Source: Sporolactobacillus sp. CQH2019 (GTDB lineage: Bacteria; Bacillota; Bacilli; Bacillales; Sporolactobacillaceae). Taken from it: a stretch of 64,000 nt of DNA. This document shows positions 1 through 9,083 of this stretch, in pieces. The stretch spans positions 18,861 to 82,860 of the forward strand of contig NZ_JARAJZ010000006.1 in the NCBI RefSeq assembly GCF_028765345.1. Reading direction: 5' to 3'. The position numbers and the translations under genes were made by a program. Under the pieces are notes generated by a model. That model had not been told where the DNA came from. It saw only the letters and a list, made by a program, of their open reading frames with translations, and ran no database searches. Positions within the stretch are counted from its first letter, which is position 1. Each line of letters starts with the position of its first letter.

Positions 1-111
1 GTATCAAAGATGAAGGAACTCAGCTGGCAGTACAAAGTGGAACTGGAAGACGGGATTCGCCGGACGTATCAATGGTTTCTTGAAAATGAAGGGAATCTAA
101 TTGTTAAATAG
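1..111 (+). CDS. fcl: GDP-L-fucose synthase, C-terminal end (partial)
   Basis: Frame 1 is open from the window edge to a TAG stop at 109-111 and gives 36 residues. The stretch LEDGIRRTYQWFLEN is the typical C-terminus of GDP-L-fucose synthase, a short-chain dehydrogenase-like epimerase/reductase that makes GDP-L-fucose from GDP-4-keto-6-deoxymannose. This suggests that the polysaccharide made by the neighbouring cluster may contain fucose. The stop codon is formed by the last two bases of the sequence before the adjacent IS plus the first base of that IS. Only the tail is visible, so another NAD-dependent sugar epimerase is possible. Confidence 0.65.
   Translation, partial: VSKMKELSWQYKVELEDGIRRTYQWFLENEGNLIVK
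105..110. repeat. Target-site duplication of the IS element (left copy)
   Basis: TAAATA at 105-110 directly abuts the left end of the IS and is repeated exactly at 1678-1683, directly after the right end. Joining the flanks with one copy restores a reading frame ending in TAA in the upstream epimerase gene. The insertion therefore hit the stop codon. Confidence 0.75.
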
Positions 112-1677
112 TGGATACTTAATAATTCTGTAGCACTATATATTAAACAATTAATTCCATTTCTAGTGTATAATAAATGCATGGAATAATAGGCGTTGGC
201 GCGATTATGCATGCATTTTTTAATGGATGGGGTGGGTGTAATGGTTTATCGGACGAAAACCGTTCAACTTTCAATCGATTCTTTCGGTCAGGAACTTGGG
301 GTGTCCTTAAGCCCGCATAATCAATGGGTTCAACTCGCGAATCAGCTGCCGTGGACCCAGCTGGAAGCCCTATATCTTGGCGTTTTTCCGTCTACACTGG
401 GCCGAGCGGGCAAACCCTTCCGGCTGCTTTATGGAGCGCAGCTCATTAAGCAGTCCACCGGCCTTTCCGACGTGGATCTGGTCAACGCCGTTCGTGATAC
501 GCCCGCTTATCAGTACTTCATGGGTTGTCCCACATACAATGTCAAGCTCCCTTTCAACCCCTCATCCCTGTCGCATTTCCGGAAACGGATCGCCCCCATC
601 AGCGCACGGTTGCGTCAGGTCATTGGGAACTGGTGTAAAGACCGGCTTCAAGATAGCCTGGGCGACGAACAGACGATGATCCTGGACGCCACGGTCACTC
701 CTGTAAACATCCGCTTTCCACAAGACTCTTCCTTACTCAACCAGGCCCGCACGCTCCTTGAAAAAATCATCACGGAACTGGCGCACCAGCTTCACGTACC
801 GATTCCGCGAACCTACAAGCGGGAAGCACACAAGGGCTATGTCACGTTCACCAGGAAGCCCCGTCGATCAGCCAGGGAAACGCGCAAGCAAGTCAAGGCT
901 CAACTGCAGTACGTGCGACGTGATTTGCGTTACGTCCGCGAACTGCGTGAAAAAGGCGGAGAATTGACGGATCCACAGCTGGACAGGTTGGACACGATCC
1001 AGCATCTGTTTGAGCAGCAGGAGGACATGTATCGGCATCAGACGCATCGAGTGGACAACCGGATTGTCAGCTTAGCCCAGCCCTATGTGCGGCCGATCAA
1101 GCGCGGCAAGGCCAGGCAGGACACCGAGTTTGGCCCCAAAATCGACGTCTCCATTCAGGATGGGATCCTCGAAATTGAACGCGTCGGTTTCAACGCGTTC
1201 AATGAAAGTATGGACTTCCAAAAGGCCATCGCGCGTTATGCCGAGCGGCACGGCCATTACCCCGACGAAGTATTGGCCGACAAGCTGTACCGCAACCGGA
1301 AAAACATCGCTTTTGCCAAAGAGCGGGGCATCAAGATCCTAGGCCCCAAACTGGGCCGTAAGCCCAAGCCGGTCGATGAAAAACAACGCCGCGCAGAGAA
1401 CGCGGCGGCTCGTGACGCTGAGAATCGCCGGGGTCAGATTGAACGCAGCTTCTCCTTCATTAAGCGGAAGTGCGGTCTGGGTTTAGTGCGCGCCAAAACC
1501 GCTGAAACGATTGCCATCTCCATCGACACAGGCATTGCGATGGCAAATATTGATGCGGTCTTACGCCTTTTTTCTTGGTCACTTTTACTTTTCGTGCAAA
1601 TCAAAGAGGTTCACTTAAAAATTAGCTATCAGACGACAGAATGGGTCAAAAATTCAGTGGCCTAATTCAGTATCCAC
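111..1677 (+). mobile_element. Complete insertion sequence, DDE transposase type (IS4/IS5-like)
   Basis: The 1,567-bp element starts with GTGGATACTTAATAA at 111-125 and ends with the inverted form at 1663-1677. The outer 9 bp are identical and 13 of the 15 terminal bp match. It is flanked by the 6-bp direct repeat TAAATA and contains one uninterrupted transposase gene. Intact ends, an intact gene and a perfect duplication point to a recent insertion. The family assignment rests on transposase motifs, so the exact IS family (IS5 or another IS4-superfamily group) is uncertain. Confidence 0.85.
241..1665 (+). CDS. DDE transposase of the IS element
   Basis: 474-residue DDE transposase that cuts and pastes its own element. 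ATG 241 is chosen because a G-rich binding site (GGGGTGGG) lies just upstream; the frame is open further back to 196. The N-terminal part is the usual transposase-associated domain (DUF772-like). The catalytic triad is visible as D149 in ILDATVTP, D347 in LADKLYRNR and E401 in GQIERSFSFIKRK. A basic Arg/Lys-rich stretch lies between the first two acids. The gene is G+C-richer than the surrounding AT-rich polysaccharide genes, as expected for a mobile gene. It looks full length and functional. Confidence 0.85.
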   Translation: MVYRTKTVQLSIDSFGQELGVSLSPHNQWVQLANQLPWTQLEALYLGVFPSTLGRAGKPFRLLYGAQLIKQSTGLSDVDLVNAVRDTPAYQYFMGCPTYNVKLPFNPSSLSHFRKRIAPISARLRQVIGNWCKDRLQDSLGDEQTMILDATVTPVNIRFPQDSSLLNQARTLLEKIITELAHQLHVPIPRTYKREAHKGYVTFTRKPRRSARETRKQVKAQLQYVRRDLRYVRELREKGGELTDPQLDRLDTIQHLFEQQEDMYRHQTHRVDNRIVSLAQPYVRPIKRGKARQDTEFGPKIDVSIQDGILEIERVGFNAFNESMDFQKAIARYAERHGHYPDEVLADKLYRNRKNIAFAKERGIKILGPKLGRKPKPVDEKQRRAENAAARDAENRRGQIERSFSFIKRKCGLGLVRAKTAETIAISIDTGIAMANIDAVLRLFSWSLLLFVQIKEVHLKISYQTTEWVKNSVA

Positions 1678-1817
1678 TAAATAAAAATAATAGTACCTAC
1701 CCCATAATAGGGAAATAAAGTAATAATGTATTTTTTTACTTAATAGTGTTGCTTTAAGAATACCCAAATAGATTGTTAAAATCATAAACTGCTTGCTGAA
1801 CAAATTATCAGGTCTGA

Positions 1818-2093
1818 CTTCTGGAAATACGAGGAGATCGGTTTATCGGTACTAATTTGACGTTATCTTTAGCTAAAAACCTTTCGAATCACATAACTTT
1901 ATTTGATAGAAATATTTCAAAATTTTCTCTTATTAATGCTATGAATATGTCTAATGTGGAAATAATTGAAGGTTGTTTTGATATGAACTGTAATTATGGG
2001 TTAATCACTTCGGGACAAGATGTGGTTTTTCATCTTGTTAGTACCACTGTGCCTGACTTCATAATAGTAGGGAAATTATGCAGTAGTTGATTA
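1818..2093 (+). pseudogene. Relic of an NAD-dependent sugar epimerase (N-terminal part)
   Basis: The frame open from 1818 reads GDRFIGTNLTLSLAKN, a degraded form of the GxxGFIGxxL nucleotide-binding start of extended SDR sugar epimerases. It continues with a plausible beta-strand (ITLFDRN) and VVFHLVSTTVP, typical of the region near residue 80 of this family. Homology is then lost and a stop follows at 2091-2093. No start codon or binding site precedes the motif, and the remaining roughly 200 residues are missing. It is probably a leftover of a polysaccharide-cluster epimerase. Confidence 0.5.
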
Positions 2094-2284
2094 ATTTGAA
2101 GTGGGAGTTAGTTATGAATCAAATCGTTAACAGAGTGAAGTTTAAATAACCTATTCGAGTTGCACAGATAATGGGAACCTGAATTATTCACAGCACGACA
2201 GCTGAGAGGTGATAATCGTTGGAGGGAACAGGGTTTTCCTGGATGCATTCTGTTCACCTAATAAGTGACAAAAATAAATGAAAA

Positions 2285-2346
2285 AGGAGCCCCTCCTTGA
2301 TAGAATTAATTTGCCTGAACCCAACATACAAGGTAAGGGGGCTCCT
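2285..2346 (+). other. Inverted repeat in the IS1380 leader
   Basis: AGGAGCCCC at 2285-2293 pairs perfectly with GGGGCTCCT at 2338-2346, just before the transposase ATG at 2350. It sits between the element end and the gene, where a transcript hairpin could limit expression of the transposase. No U-run follows, so it is not a standard terminator. Confidence 0.4.
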
Positions 2347-2738
2347 CATATGCCACTAAAAGAAGCGGCGCTTCAATTCAACAAAAAAATAAAAGTTGGT
2401 TTTTCTGGCGGAGCGCTTTCTTCCAACTTAGGACGGCTGCTCTACCGGGAATTCGATGAGAAGACCGGATTCAGCCGGCTGATCGAGGAAAGGCTCAAGA
2501 TCAAAGATCCTGTCACACACACGTCACACGAATACGAAGGACGTGGTTCAGAAAGTCTACCAGCATCTGGCGGGCTATCACATCAATGATGAAGCCTGCG
2601 AAGTGGGAAGGGAACCGGTTTTCACCACGATTTCTGGGAAAAACCGGCTGGCTTCTCAGCCGCCCCTCTCCCACTCAACCAGCGCGTGGATGACGAAACG
2701 GTTCAGTCGCTGAAAACGATTAACCAGGCTTCCTGGAT

Positions 2739-3042
2739 TCCCGCATCTCCACACTATGATTTGTCAAAAGTGGTTGGAAAAAATGATTTTACAGGCGTTT
2801 TTGAGTTTTCTCATTGCCCCCTCGCCTAGTGATGTATACAGTTACATCACTAGGCGAGGTTCTGCCCGACAGAAAATATGTTGCCGATAAAATACGAATA
2901 TAAGTATAAAATTTAATAACATTGTTCGTATTTAAGACTATAATCAATTGGGAATATGAATTTGCAACCTCTTTTATGGCTATTCCTAAAAGAACCTTGT
3001 TTCGTCGGCAGACTCATAGTGATGTATAACGGGAATCTAGGA
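2739..3042. mobile_element. 304-bp MITE-like insert nested in the IS1380 relic
   Basis: Transposase coding sequence stops at 2738 and resumes at 3043. The host sequence is duplicated at the two joints: GGCTTCCTGGAT at 2727-2738 and GGCTTACCTGGAT at 3043-3055. The insert's ends are imperfect inverted repeats; both begin TCCCG and share CACTATGA further in (about 14 of 21 positions). No coding capacity is visible. It contains a 17-bp perfect hairpin. A 12-13 bp duplication is the size made by IS4-type transposases, so a non-autonomous derivative of such an element is the best guess. Confidence 0.55.
2820..2859. repeat. Perfect 17-bp hairpin inside the nested insert
   Basis: CCTCGCCTAGTGATGTA at 2820-2836 is exactly complementary to 2843-2859, with a 6-base loop. 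The arm motif TAGTGATGTATA recurs at 3018-3029 near the right end of the insert, so the hairpin arms and the insert end share sequence. No U-run follows. Confidence 0.7.
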
Positions 3043-3646
3043 GGCTTACCTGGATCGGCTTTATGCCCTGCGTCCCAGCGCCCAGAGGGTCCTCGATGTC
3101 GATTCGTCCAACTTTGAAACCTTTGGGAATCAGGAAGGATCGTCCTACAACGCCCACTGCCAGGACATGGGATTCCATCCGCTCCTCCTGTTCGATGGCT
3201 GACGGGCTACTGCCTGAAGGCGGCGCTGCGTCCGGGAAATGCTTACACCTCCCGTGGTGGGATCGCTTTTCTCCGGCCTGTTCTGGTGTTCTGGAACACT
3301 TGCGGTCATTAGCCCCGGGCTGGATCTAGATCTAACGCCGAGCTGCAGATCCGGGTCCTGGCCAATAATCTGTAGGCCGGTTTCCGCCTGCTCTGCCTGC
3401 CCAAGTCCCGATGAGGAACCCGCTGTAAAAACTGAACAAGTGATCATCGGATCCATTTTTAACAAAAACACGCTTGTTTTATTAAGGATCCCCGCTAATG
3501 GCAGGGAAACAGCGCTCTATGAATAATTCAGGTGGAAAATATGTAACTAGCGGGATCAAGACAAATATTATGAATTATTCCAAAAATATTGATAGGGATA
3601 ATAAAATTTTATTTTATTATTGATTCTGAATGGGAGTGCATCAAGA

Positions 3647-4438
3647 GTGTCAAAGCCTAAAATCTCCATTATTACAATAACATTTAATAGTGAAAAAACA
3701 TTAGAACGTACAATAAATAGTATCTTAGATCAAGAATATGAAAATCTAGAGTACATTATTATTGATGGAGGTTCTCAAGACGGTACACTGGAAATAGTTA
3801 AGAAATACCAAAAAAATATCGATTATTTTATTTCCGAAATGGATCAAGGTATAAGTGATGCATTTAATAAGGGGATTAAGCAGGCAACGGGAGAAATAAT
3901 TGGAATAATAAATTCTGATGATGGTTTATGTAGTGATGCGCTTGCGACGTTGGCAAAAGCATATGAAGACGATGTTGATGTTTACAGAGGAAATGTTATG
4001 CTTTGGCATGAGGATACGAGTCGAAAAATAATGGAAATACCATCTCTACATTTCTCTAATATTCCAATAATGGTAAATGTGAGCCATCAGAGTACCTTTA
4101 TAAAAAGAAAGGCCTATGATAAATATGGGATGTATAATATTGAATATAAGAATGCAATGGATCTTGATTTATTAATGAGATTTGAACGCGCAGGAGCAAA
4201 ATTTAAATATGTTGATGCGCCTCTTGCATATTTCACATTTGGAGGTGTAACTTTCTCTCAGTTTTCAATTTCAAGGAAAAAGGAACTGCAGAGAATAGTT
4301 TCTGCGAATGGAGCAAGTTTCTTAGAAACTCTGTTGTATGGGATTCTAATTGATATGAAGCATGTAGTAAAAAAAGTAGTGAATAAAGACAAACTTTTGG
4401 TAATACGTCATGGACGAAAGAATATTATGAACAGATAA
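3647..4438 (+). CDS. Family 2 glycosyltransferase
   Basis: 263-residue GT-A-fold glycosyltransferase that probably adds one sugar of the polysaccharide repeat unit from a nucleotide sugar at the inner membrane face. The N-terminus KISIITITFNSEKTL is the typical family 2 nucleotide-binding strand. The metal-binding DxD-like motif is NSDDG (D91, D92). GTG 3647 is preferred because GGGAG lies 10 bases upstream; the frame also opens at TTG 3620. There is no membrane segment. It is the first intact gene of the AT-rich polysaccharide run downstream of the IS debris. The acceptor and sugar cannot be read from sequence. Confidence 0.8.
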   Translation: MSKPKISIITITFNSEKTLERTINSILDQEYENLEYIIIDGGSQDGTLEIVKKYQKNIDYFISEMDQGISDAFNKGIKQATGEIIGIINSDDGLCSDALATLAKAYEDDVDVYRGNVMLWHEDTSRKIMEIPSLHFSNIPIMVNVSHQSTFIKRKAYDKYGMYNIEYKNAMDLDLLMRFERAGAKFKYVDAPLAYFTFGGVTFSQFSISRKKELQRIVSANGASFLETLLYGILIDMKHVVKKVVNKDKLLVIRHGRKNIMNR

Positions 4439-4488
4439 AGTACTAGTAATTTTAAAATTTCTATAACAAATTCTACATGAGGAAAACT

Positions 4489-5165
4489 ATGAGGATATTA
4501 CAGATAAATGCAGAATACGTGAATGGTAGAAGTACAGGACGAATGGTTTATGATTTATCAGACTGCATTCTTAAATCTGGAAATGATTCTTTTATTGCCC
4601 TTGGATATGAATATGTAAAAACTTATGAACTCGATACATACAAAATGAAGTCAATTCCAGATTTGAAATTTAGTATCCTGCAGACCCGTTTGTGGGAAAC
4701 CAAAAGATTAATTAAATGGATTGCTCAAATGAAACCTGATGTCATTCATTTTCACAATCTTCATAACCACTACATTAATATTGAATTCCTTTTTGACTAT
4801 ATTAAAAAGCACCATATTCCCGTGGCTTGGACTTTGCATGATTGTTGGTCATTTACTGGTAGGTATGCTATTTCAGTTATGTAGGATGCATTAGGTGGAA
4901 AAAAGGGGATGTAATTATTGCCCGAATAAGCATGTCTACCTATACACCTGATTTTTGATCTAAGTAAAGATAATTATTGATGGCAATATAAATCTTTTAC
5001 TAACGTTAAAAAATTTAATAATTGTGACACCTTCCATGGCTTGAACATAGAAAGTATTAAAGACAATTATGGAATAGTATTAACAGAAAAATCTCTTGAC
5101 AATTTAGTTGATGCTCTTAAAAAGTTGCAGAATCAAGAAATGAATACAGCGATAAATGTTAGGGG
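4489..5165 (+). pseudogene. Broken family 4 glycosyltransferase
   Basis: Starts at ATG 4489 behind GAGG. It gives a good GT-B N-terminal domain with HFHNLHNHYIN and WTLHDCWSFTG, close to the same motifs in the intact gene that follows, so the two were paralogues. The frame shifts near 4860; the next residues (CYFSYVGCIRWKK) continue in another frame up to a Cys-rich motif near 4920. After a deletion of most of the C-terminal domain, a last trace (NYGIVLTEKSLDNLVDALKK) sits at 5060-5135. The EX7E nucleotide-sugar site is missing, so it is inactive. Confidence 0.75.
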
Positions 5166-5173
5166 AAATTCAT

Positions 5174-6391
5174 ATGAAAATATTACAAATAAGCTCTGAG
5201 TGCGGGACAGGTAGTATCGGAAGATCGATGTTTGAACTTGCTGATTCACTACAAGAGCAAGGACATGAATGTATTGTGGCCTATTCGTTGGGTTCGCCTA
5301 ATTTTAACTCAAGTTATAAGATCGGAACATATATTGACCATAAATTTCATGCACTCCTTTCGCGTATAACTGGACTACAGGGGTACTTTTCAAGAAATGC
5401 TACACGAAAGTTGCTTCAAGTTATTAAAGAGTATAAACCAGATATAGTGCACTTACACAATTTACATAGCAATTACATAAATCTTCCAATCCTACTAGGA
5501 TATTTAGCACATTCTAATATTGCAACCGTAATAACTTTGCACGATTGTTGGCTCTACACGGGGAAATGTACCCACTATGTCTCTGTAAATTGCGACAAAT
5601 GGAAGGATAGCTGTGGAAATTGTCCCCTGCTTCATAAGGATTATGCTAATCCCACATTCTTCTTTGATCGCACCCATAAATGTCTAATGGACAAGAAAAA
5701 ATGGTTTGATGCTATCCCACGGCTTGCAGTTGTTGGCGTATCACAGTGGGTTGCAAATGAAGCCAAGGAATCAATTCTTGGGAAAAGAAGACCCATATCA
5801 ATCTATAATTGGATCGACAGCAACGTATTTTATCAGAGAAAAAGCAACTTGCGCCAACAGTTTGGCCTTGAAAATAGATTTGTAGTTTTAATGGTAGCTA
5901 CATGCATATCTGAAATCAAAGGATATAATGTAATGAAAAATCTATCGAAAAGATTATCTGAAAATTATCAGATCGTTATTGTAGGTAAAAACAAGTGGAA
6001 ATTAGATATTCCTAATAATGTTATTCATATTCCCCATACAGACGATGCAAATCAACTTGCAGAATACTATTCTATGGCTGATATTTGTGTTAATACTACG
6101 AAATACGAAACTTTCGGCAAGGTGACTGCTGAATCTTTGTGCTGTGGGACCCCAGTCATTGTTTACAACAATACCGCTTCACCAGAGTTGGTTGGGGAAA
6201 AGTGTGGGTATGTGGTAAACGAAAGGGATGGAATAGAGGCGGTTTTAAAGGCAATTAGAAAAGTCAAAGAAATTGGAAAAGAATATTACTCAAATCATTG
6301 CATTGAATTTGCAGAAAATAAGTTCGATAGAAATAAAGGTGTTAAAGCCTATGAAAAACTTTATGAAAAATTAATTGCTGAAGTCAATTAA
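5174..6391 (+). CDS. Family 4 glycosyltransferase
   Basis: 405-residue GT-B glycosyltransferase for polysaccharide assembly. ATG 5174 is chosen because AGGGG lies 8 bases upstream; the ATG at 5156 has no binding site. Residues 1-180 form the acceptor domain with HLHNLHSNYIN and LHDCWLYTGKC, followed by a Cys-rich loop (CDKWKDSCGNCPLL). The donor domain carries the retaining EX7E motif, E312 and E320 in ETFGKVTAE. It is the intact paralogue of the broken gene just upstream. Donor sugar unknown. Confidence 0.85.
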   Translation: MKILQISSECGTGSIGRSMFELADSLQEQGHECIVAYSLGSPNFNSSYKIGTYIDHKFHALLSRITGLQGYFSRNATRKLLQVIKEYKPDIVHLHNLHSNYINLPILLGYLAHSNIATVITLHDCWLYTGKCTHYVSVNCDKWKDSCGNCPLLHKDYANPTFFFDRTHKCLMDKKKWFDAIPRLAVVGVSQWVANEAKESILGKRRPISIYNWIDSNVFYQRKSNLRQQFGLENRFVVLMVATCISEIKGYNVMKNLSKRLSENYQIVIVGKNKWKLDIPNNVIHIPHTDDANQLAEYYSMADICVNTTKYETFGKVTAESLCCGTPVIVYNNTASPELVGEKCGYVVNERDGIEAVLKAIRKVKEIGKEYYSNHCIEFAENKFDRNKGVKAYEKLYEKLIAEVN

Positions 6392-6511
6392 AAAAGCAAA
6401 GGGGTCATTAACTGCCCACGGTTGAAGATGAATATGGCATAACCGTAAATTGACTAGGATAAACATATTACCTTACCATATTATTGAAGATTTCTGAAAA
6501 GGGTGGACATA

Positions 6512-7654
6512 ATGGATAGAAAAATCAAATACATCGGTTATTATGACCTCCTTTATGACGGCAAGCAAAAAAGGTTATTTTCCTTGGCTGCGGCTAAGAA
6601 AATGGACTATCTTTGCGATGTATTAAATAAATTGCAGTACAGCGTGGAAATAGTATCACCTTCGTATATTACAGGCAAGAGTGGAGCATATACTGCGGCA
6701 TCGCACCAATATATTCATAAAGGAGTAGAACTTACGCTTACACCAAGTTGTGGTGCGAGAAATAAGATTGTTCGCATATTTCGTGTATTGCTAGCAAAAT
6801 TATGGCTTTTTGTATATTTAATAAAGCATTGTAGAAAAAATGAAAAGATTTTGGTATACCACAATTACGAACTTTCGTTGCCAATTCTTTTGGCTCAGAA
6901 AATTAAAAAATTTAATATCCTCTTGGAAATCGAGGAACAATACAGCATGGTTTGGAAACTGACCAGATTTCAGAAAAGAAAAGAAAACATGTTGCTGAAA
7001 GCGGGAGGCGATCAGTGCTTGGTCGTTTCTGAATCGCTCTGTGATAAGCTCGGAATAAAAAAAGGAATAATTTCTTACGGTAACTATAGAGTTTATTCTG
7101 GGGAAATAGCACCGAAGGGGAATAATAATACAATACTTTTAATATATACCGGTTCGATTGACAAAGTTAAAGGCAGTGCGTTTATCGCTGCAGAGACTAT
7201 GCGGTATCTTCCAAATAATTATTATCTGATTTTGACAGGAAATATTACAAAATCTGATGAAAGAGATTTTTTTAGAGTAATCAATAATATAAATAGGGAA
7301 TACGGGAGTAGAGCCGAATATAAGGGGGTCTTAAACGACAGCGAATATCAGCGGCTTCTTTTAAGTGCGGATATAGCACTTAATCCACAAAAAGAAGGAG
7401 AGTTTGGCAGCTATTTATTTCCATCTAAAATACTAACATATCTCACACATGCTCTTCCGGTAGTAAGTACTCGGGGCGAAAGTATTGTAAAGTCGCAGGT
7501 TGCAGAATACATAACCTTTTCAGATAAATTCACTGCTGAAAGTATGGCGCAAGCGATACTTACAGTAGATTTTGAGAAGAGCAAGAATGTGCGTCAGAAA
7601 TTGAAACAGATGAACGGAAATTTTGTCGCTCAGATTGGTGAATTGATAAAATAA
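6512..7654 (+). CDS. Glycosyltransferase, GT4-like
   Basis: 380-residue protein starting at ATG 6512 behind AAAAGGGTGG; a GTG at 6503 overlaps that site and is less likely. The C-terminal half has the layout of a group 1 glycosyltransferase donor domain: LLIYTGSIDKVKG, LILTGNI, then FPSKILTYLTHALPVVS with the usual turn before the donor-site helix. The N-terminal half contains a hydrophobic, amphipathic stretch around residues 85-105 that may bring it to the membrane. Part of the polysaccharide operon. The EX7E motif is less clear than in the preceding gene. Confidence 0.7.
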   Translation: MDRKIKYIGYYDLLYDGKQKRLFSLAAAKKMDYLCDVLNKLQYSVEIVSPSYITGKSGAYTAASHQYIHKGVELTLTPSCGARNKIVRIFRVLLAKLWLFVYLIKHCRKNEKILVYHNYELSLPILLAQKIKKFNILLEIEEQYSMVWKLTRFQKRKENMLLKAGGDQCLVVSESLCDKLGIKKGIISYGNYRVYSGEIAPKGNNNTILLIYTGSIDKVKGSAFIAAETMRYLPNNYYLILTGNITKSDERDFFRVINNINREYGSRAEYKGVLNDSEYQRLLLSADIALNPQKEGEFGSYLFPSKILTYLTHALPVVSTRGESIVKSQVAEYITFSDKFTAESMAQAILTVDFEKSKNVRQKLKQMNGNFVAQIGELIK

Positions 7655-7705
7655 AATTACAATCTCTGTTTGATGGTCAAAAGATTATCGTTGGAGGAAA
7701 AAGTA

Positions 7706-8974
7706 ATGGAGTTGCAAAGACAATGGTTTAATGTTAGATTTAGGAATTTTTTTATTTTTTTAATTGTATTGTGGTCAATCTTGCTTTCAAAAACAGTCTA
7801 TTTTGGAATCATTAATCGAAAGCCATATCAATGGGTCTTTTATCTACTAGCGTTGGTTTGTGTGCTTTTTTTCAAACTATCAATACAGCGCATCAAAGTT
7901 AACACAATTATTGCTCTACCCATGCTTATTTTGTTGCTAATGAATTTAATATTCAACAAATCAGATATGACATCTTCACAGACAAATCTTGTTACAGGTA
8001 TTGTATTAACACTTATAGCCATGGCGTTCATTGCTTCATATATGGATAAAGCCAAATTTGCAGCAATGTATATACGAATTATTGCTGTCTTCAGTTGTAT
8101 AAGTCTCCCTAGTTTTTTAATTGCAAACATTAATCCAAGCCTGGCATTCAGGTTCTGTCAGCCAGGATACGATTGGACGGTAAGTTTTGGATATTCGATG
8201 TTTTACACATGGGGAAGGGCAGGAACCATTTATAACCGTAATTCCGGTCCCTTTTGGGAACCAGGTGCTTTTCTGGGATTTATAATGATAGCTTTTTTTA
8301 TGCTGCTTTATGAATGTGATGAAAAAGAATTGAAACATAGAAAATTATATTTTGTACTTTTTGTAATTACTATGCTCACAACCCAATCAACAACAGGTTA
8401 TATATTGATGATTCTGATTTTCTTATCCCAATGGAACCAGATACAGAAAATATTTGGCAGAATGAATAAGGTATTGAAATATTTGATGATTACAATAATT
8501 GCGGTTACTACTATTTTGGTTATTTTTCAAACCGGAAATATCTCAGGTAAGTTATCAGGTGCAAGCTCAGCATCGGCAACAATACGTTCAAGTGATTTCT
8601 CTGGGGGCCTTAAACTTATACTAAAAAGCGGTATTATAGGGCTTGGTGAAACAGCAACAAAAGAAGCAAATAAGCAGATTGCTGGTGTTGGAGTGGATGA
8701 TTCAATTGGATTGTTTGCAATGGCTTATACATATGGTATCATGTTTGCTATTATATATATATTTAACGCTTTCAAAGGAATTAAAAGGTTTTTTAAGCCT
8801 GATAATTCTAAAGATATGCTTATATTGAGTTTTGTATTCATTGTGTTGAATATGACAGAAGGTCTTTGGTGGCTACCAGTGTTCGTTGCCATACTTTTTA
8901 GATTTGGTGAGAAGATATCTCAAACTAATAGTTATGTATCTGATACTATTAATCTACAGGGTAAAGCGACTTAA
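7706..8974 (+). CDS. Wzy-like polysaccharide polymerase, multi-pass membrane protein
   Basis: 422 residues, with about ten to twelve hydrophobic membrane segments and few conserved motifs, as usual for Wzy proteins that join repeat units on the outer side of the membrane. ATG 7706 is chosen because GGAGG at 7693-7697 sits 8 bases upstream; ATG 7673 has no site. A large extracytoplasmic loop around residues 140-190 contains NRNSGPFWEPGAF, a pattern common in the Wzy/WaaL group. It lies next to a flippase gene, which supports a Wzx/Wzy-dependent pathway. Confidence 0.75.
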   Translation: MELQRQWFNVRFRNFFIFLIVLWSILLSKTVYFGIINRKPYQWVFYLLALVCVLFFKLSIQRIKVNTIIALPMLILLLMNLIFNKSDMTSSQTNLVTGIVLTLIAMAFIASYMDKAKFAAMYIRIIAVFSCISLPSFLIANINPSLAFRFCQPGYDWTVSFGYSMFYTWGRAGTIYNRNSGPFWEPGAFLGFIMIAFFMLLYECDEKELKHRKLYFVLFVITMLTTQSTTGYILMILIFLSQWNQIQKIFGRMNKVLKYLMITIIAVTTILVIFQTGNISGKLSGASSASATIRSSDFSGGLKLILKSGIIGLGETATKEANKQIAGVGVDDSIGLFAMAYTYGIMFAIIYIFNAFKGIKRFFKPDNSKDMLILSFVFIVLNMTEGLWWLPVFVAILFRFGEKISQTNSYVSDTINLQGKAT

Positions 8975-9083
8975 GAGAGTTTGCGTATAACTGCTCTTGT
9001 ATTGATATTTCATGCTGAATTTATAAAATGATAACATGGATATTTGATTGATGTGAAAGAAAATAGAGGAGCATACAACTCTG

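Larger units (their letters stand above)
2350..3420 (+). pseudogene. IS1380-type transposase, broken by frameshifts and an insertion
   Basis: The original start is probably ATG 2350. The first part reads like the N-terminus of IS1380 transposases (LYREFDEKTGFSRLIEE). The frame is lost near 2540. Conserved pieces continue in other frames: YQHLAGYH, then QRVDDETVQSLKTINQA, then after the 304-bp insert LDRLYALRPSAQRVLDVD, which carries the DVD catalytic motif, and FHPLLLFDG. The middle of the catalytic domain is deleted after about 3290, and a C-terminal trace (LQIRVLANNL) remains near 3350. It cannot make an active enzyme. Confidence 0.75.
2177..3533 (+). mobile_element. Decayed IS1380-family element
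   Basis: A perfect 14-bp terminal inverted repeat delimits it: ACCTGAATTATTCA at 2177-2190 and its complement at 3520-3533. Between them lies a frameshifted, internally deleted transposase of IS1380 type. GGA flanks both sides and could be part of a target duplication. The element carries a separate 304-bp insert at 2739-3042. It is clearly inactive. Confidence 0.75.
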
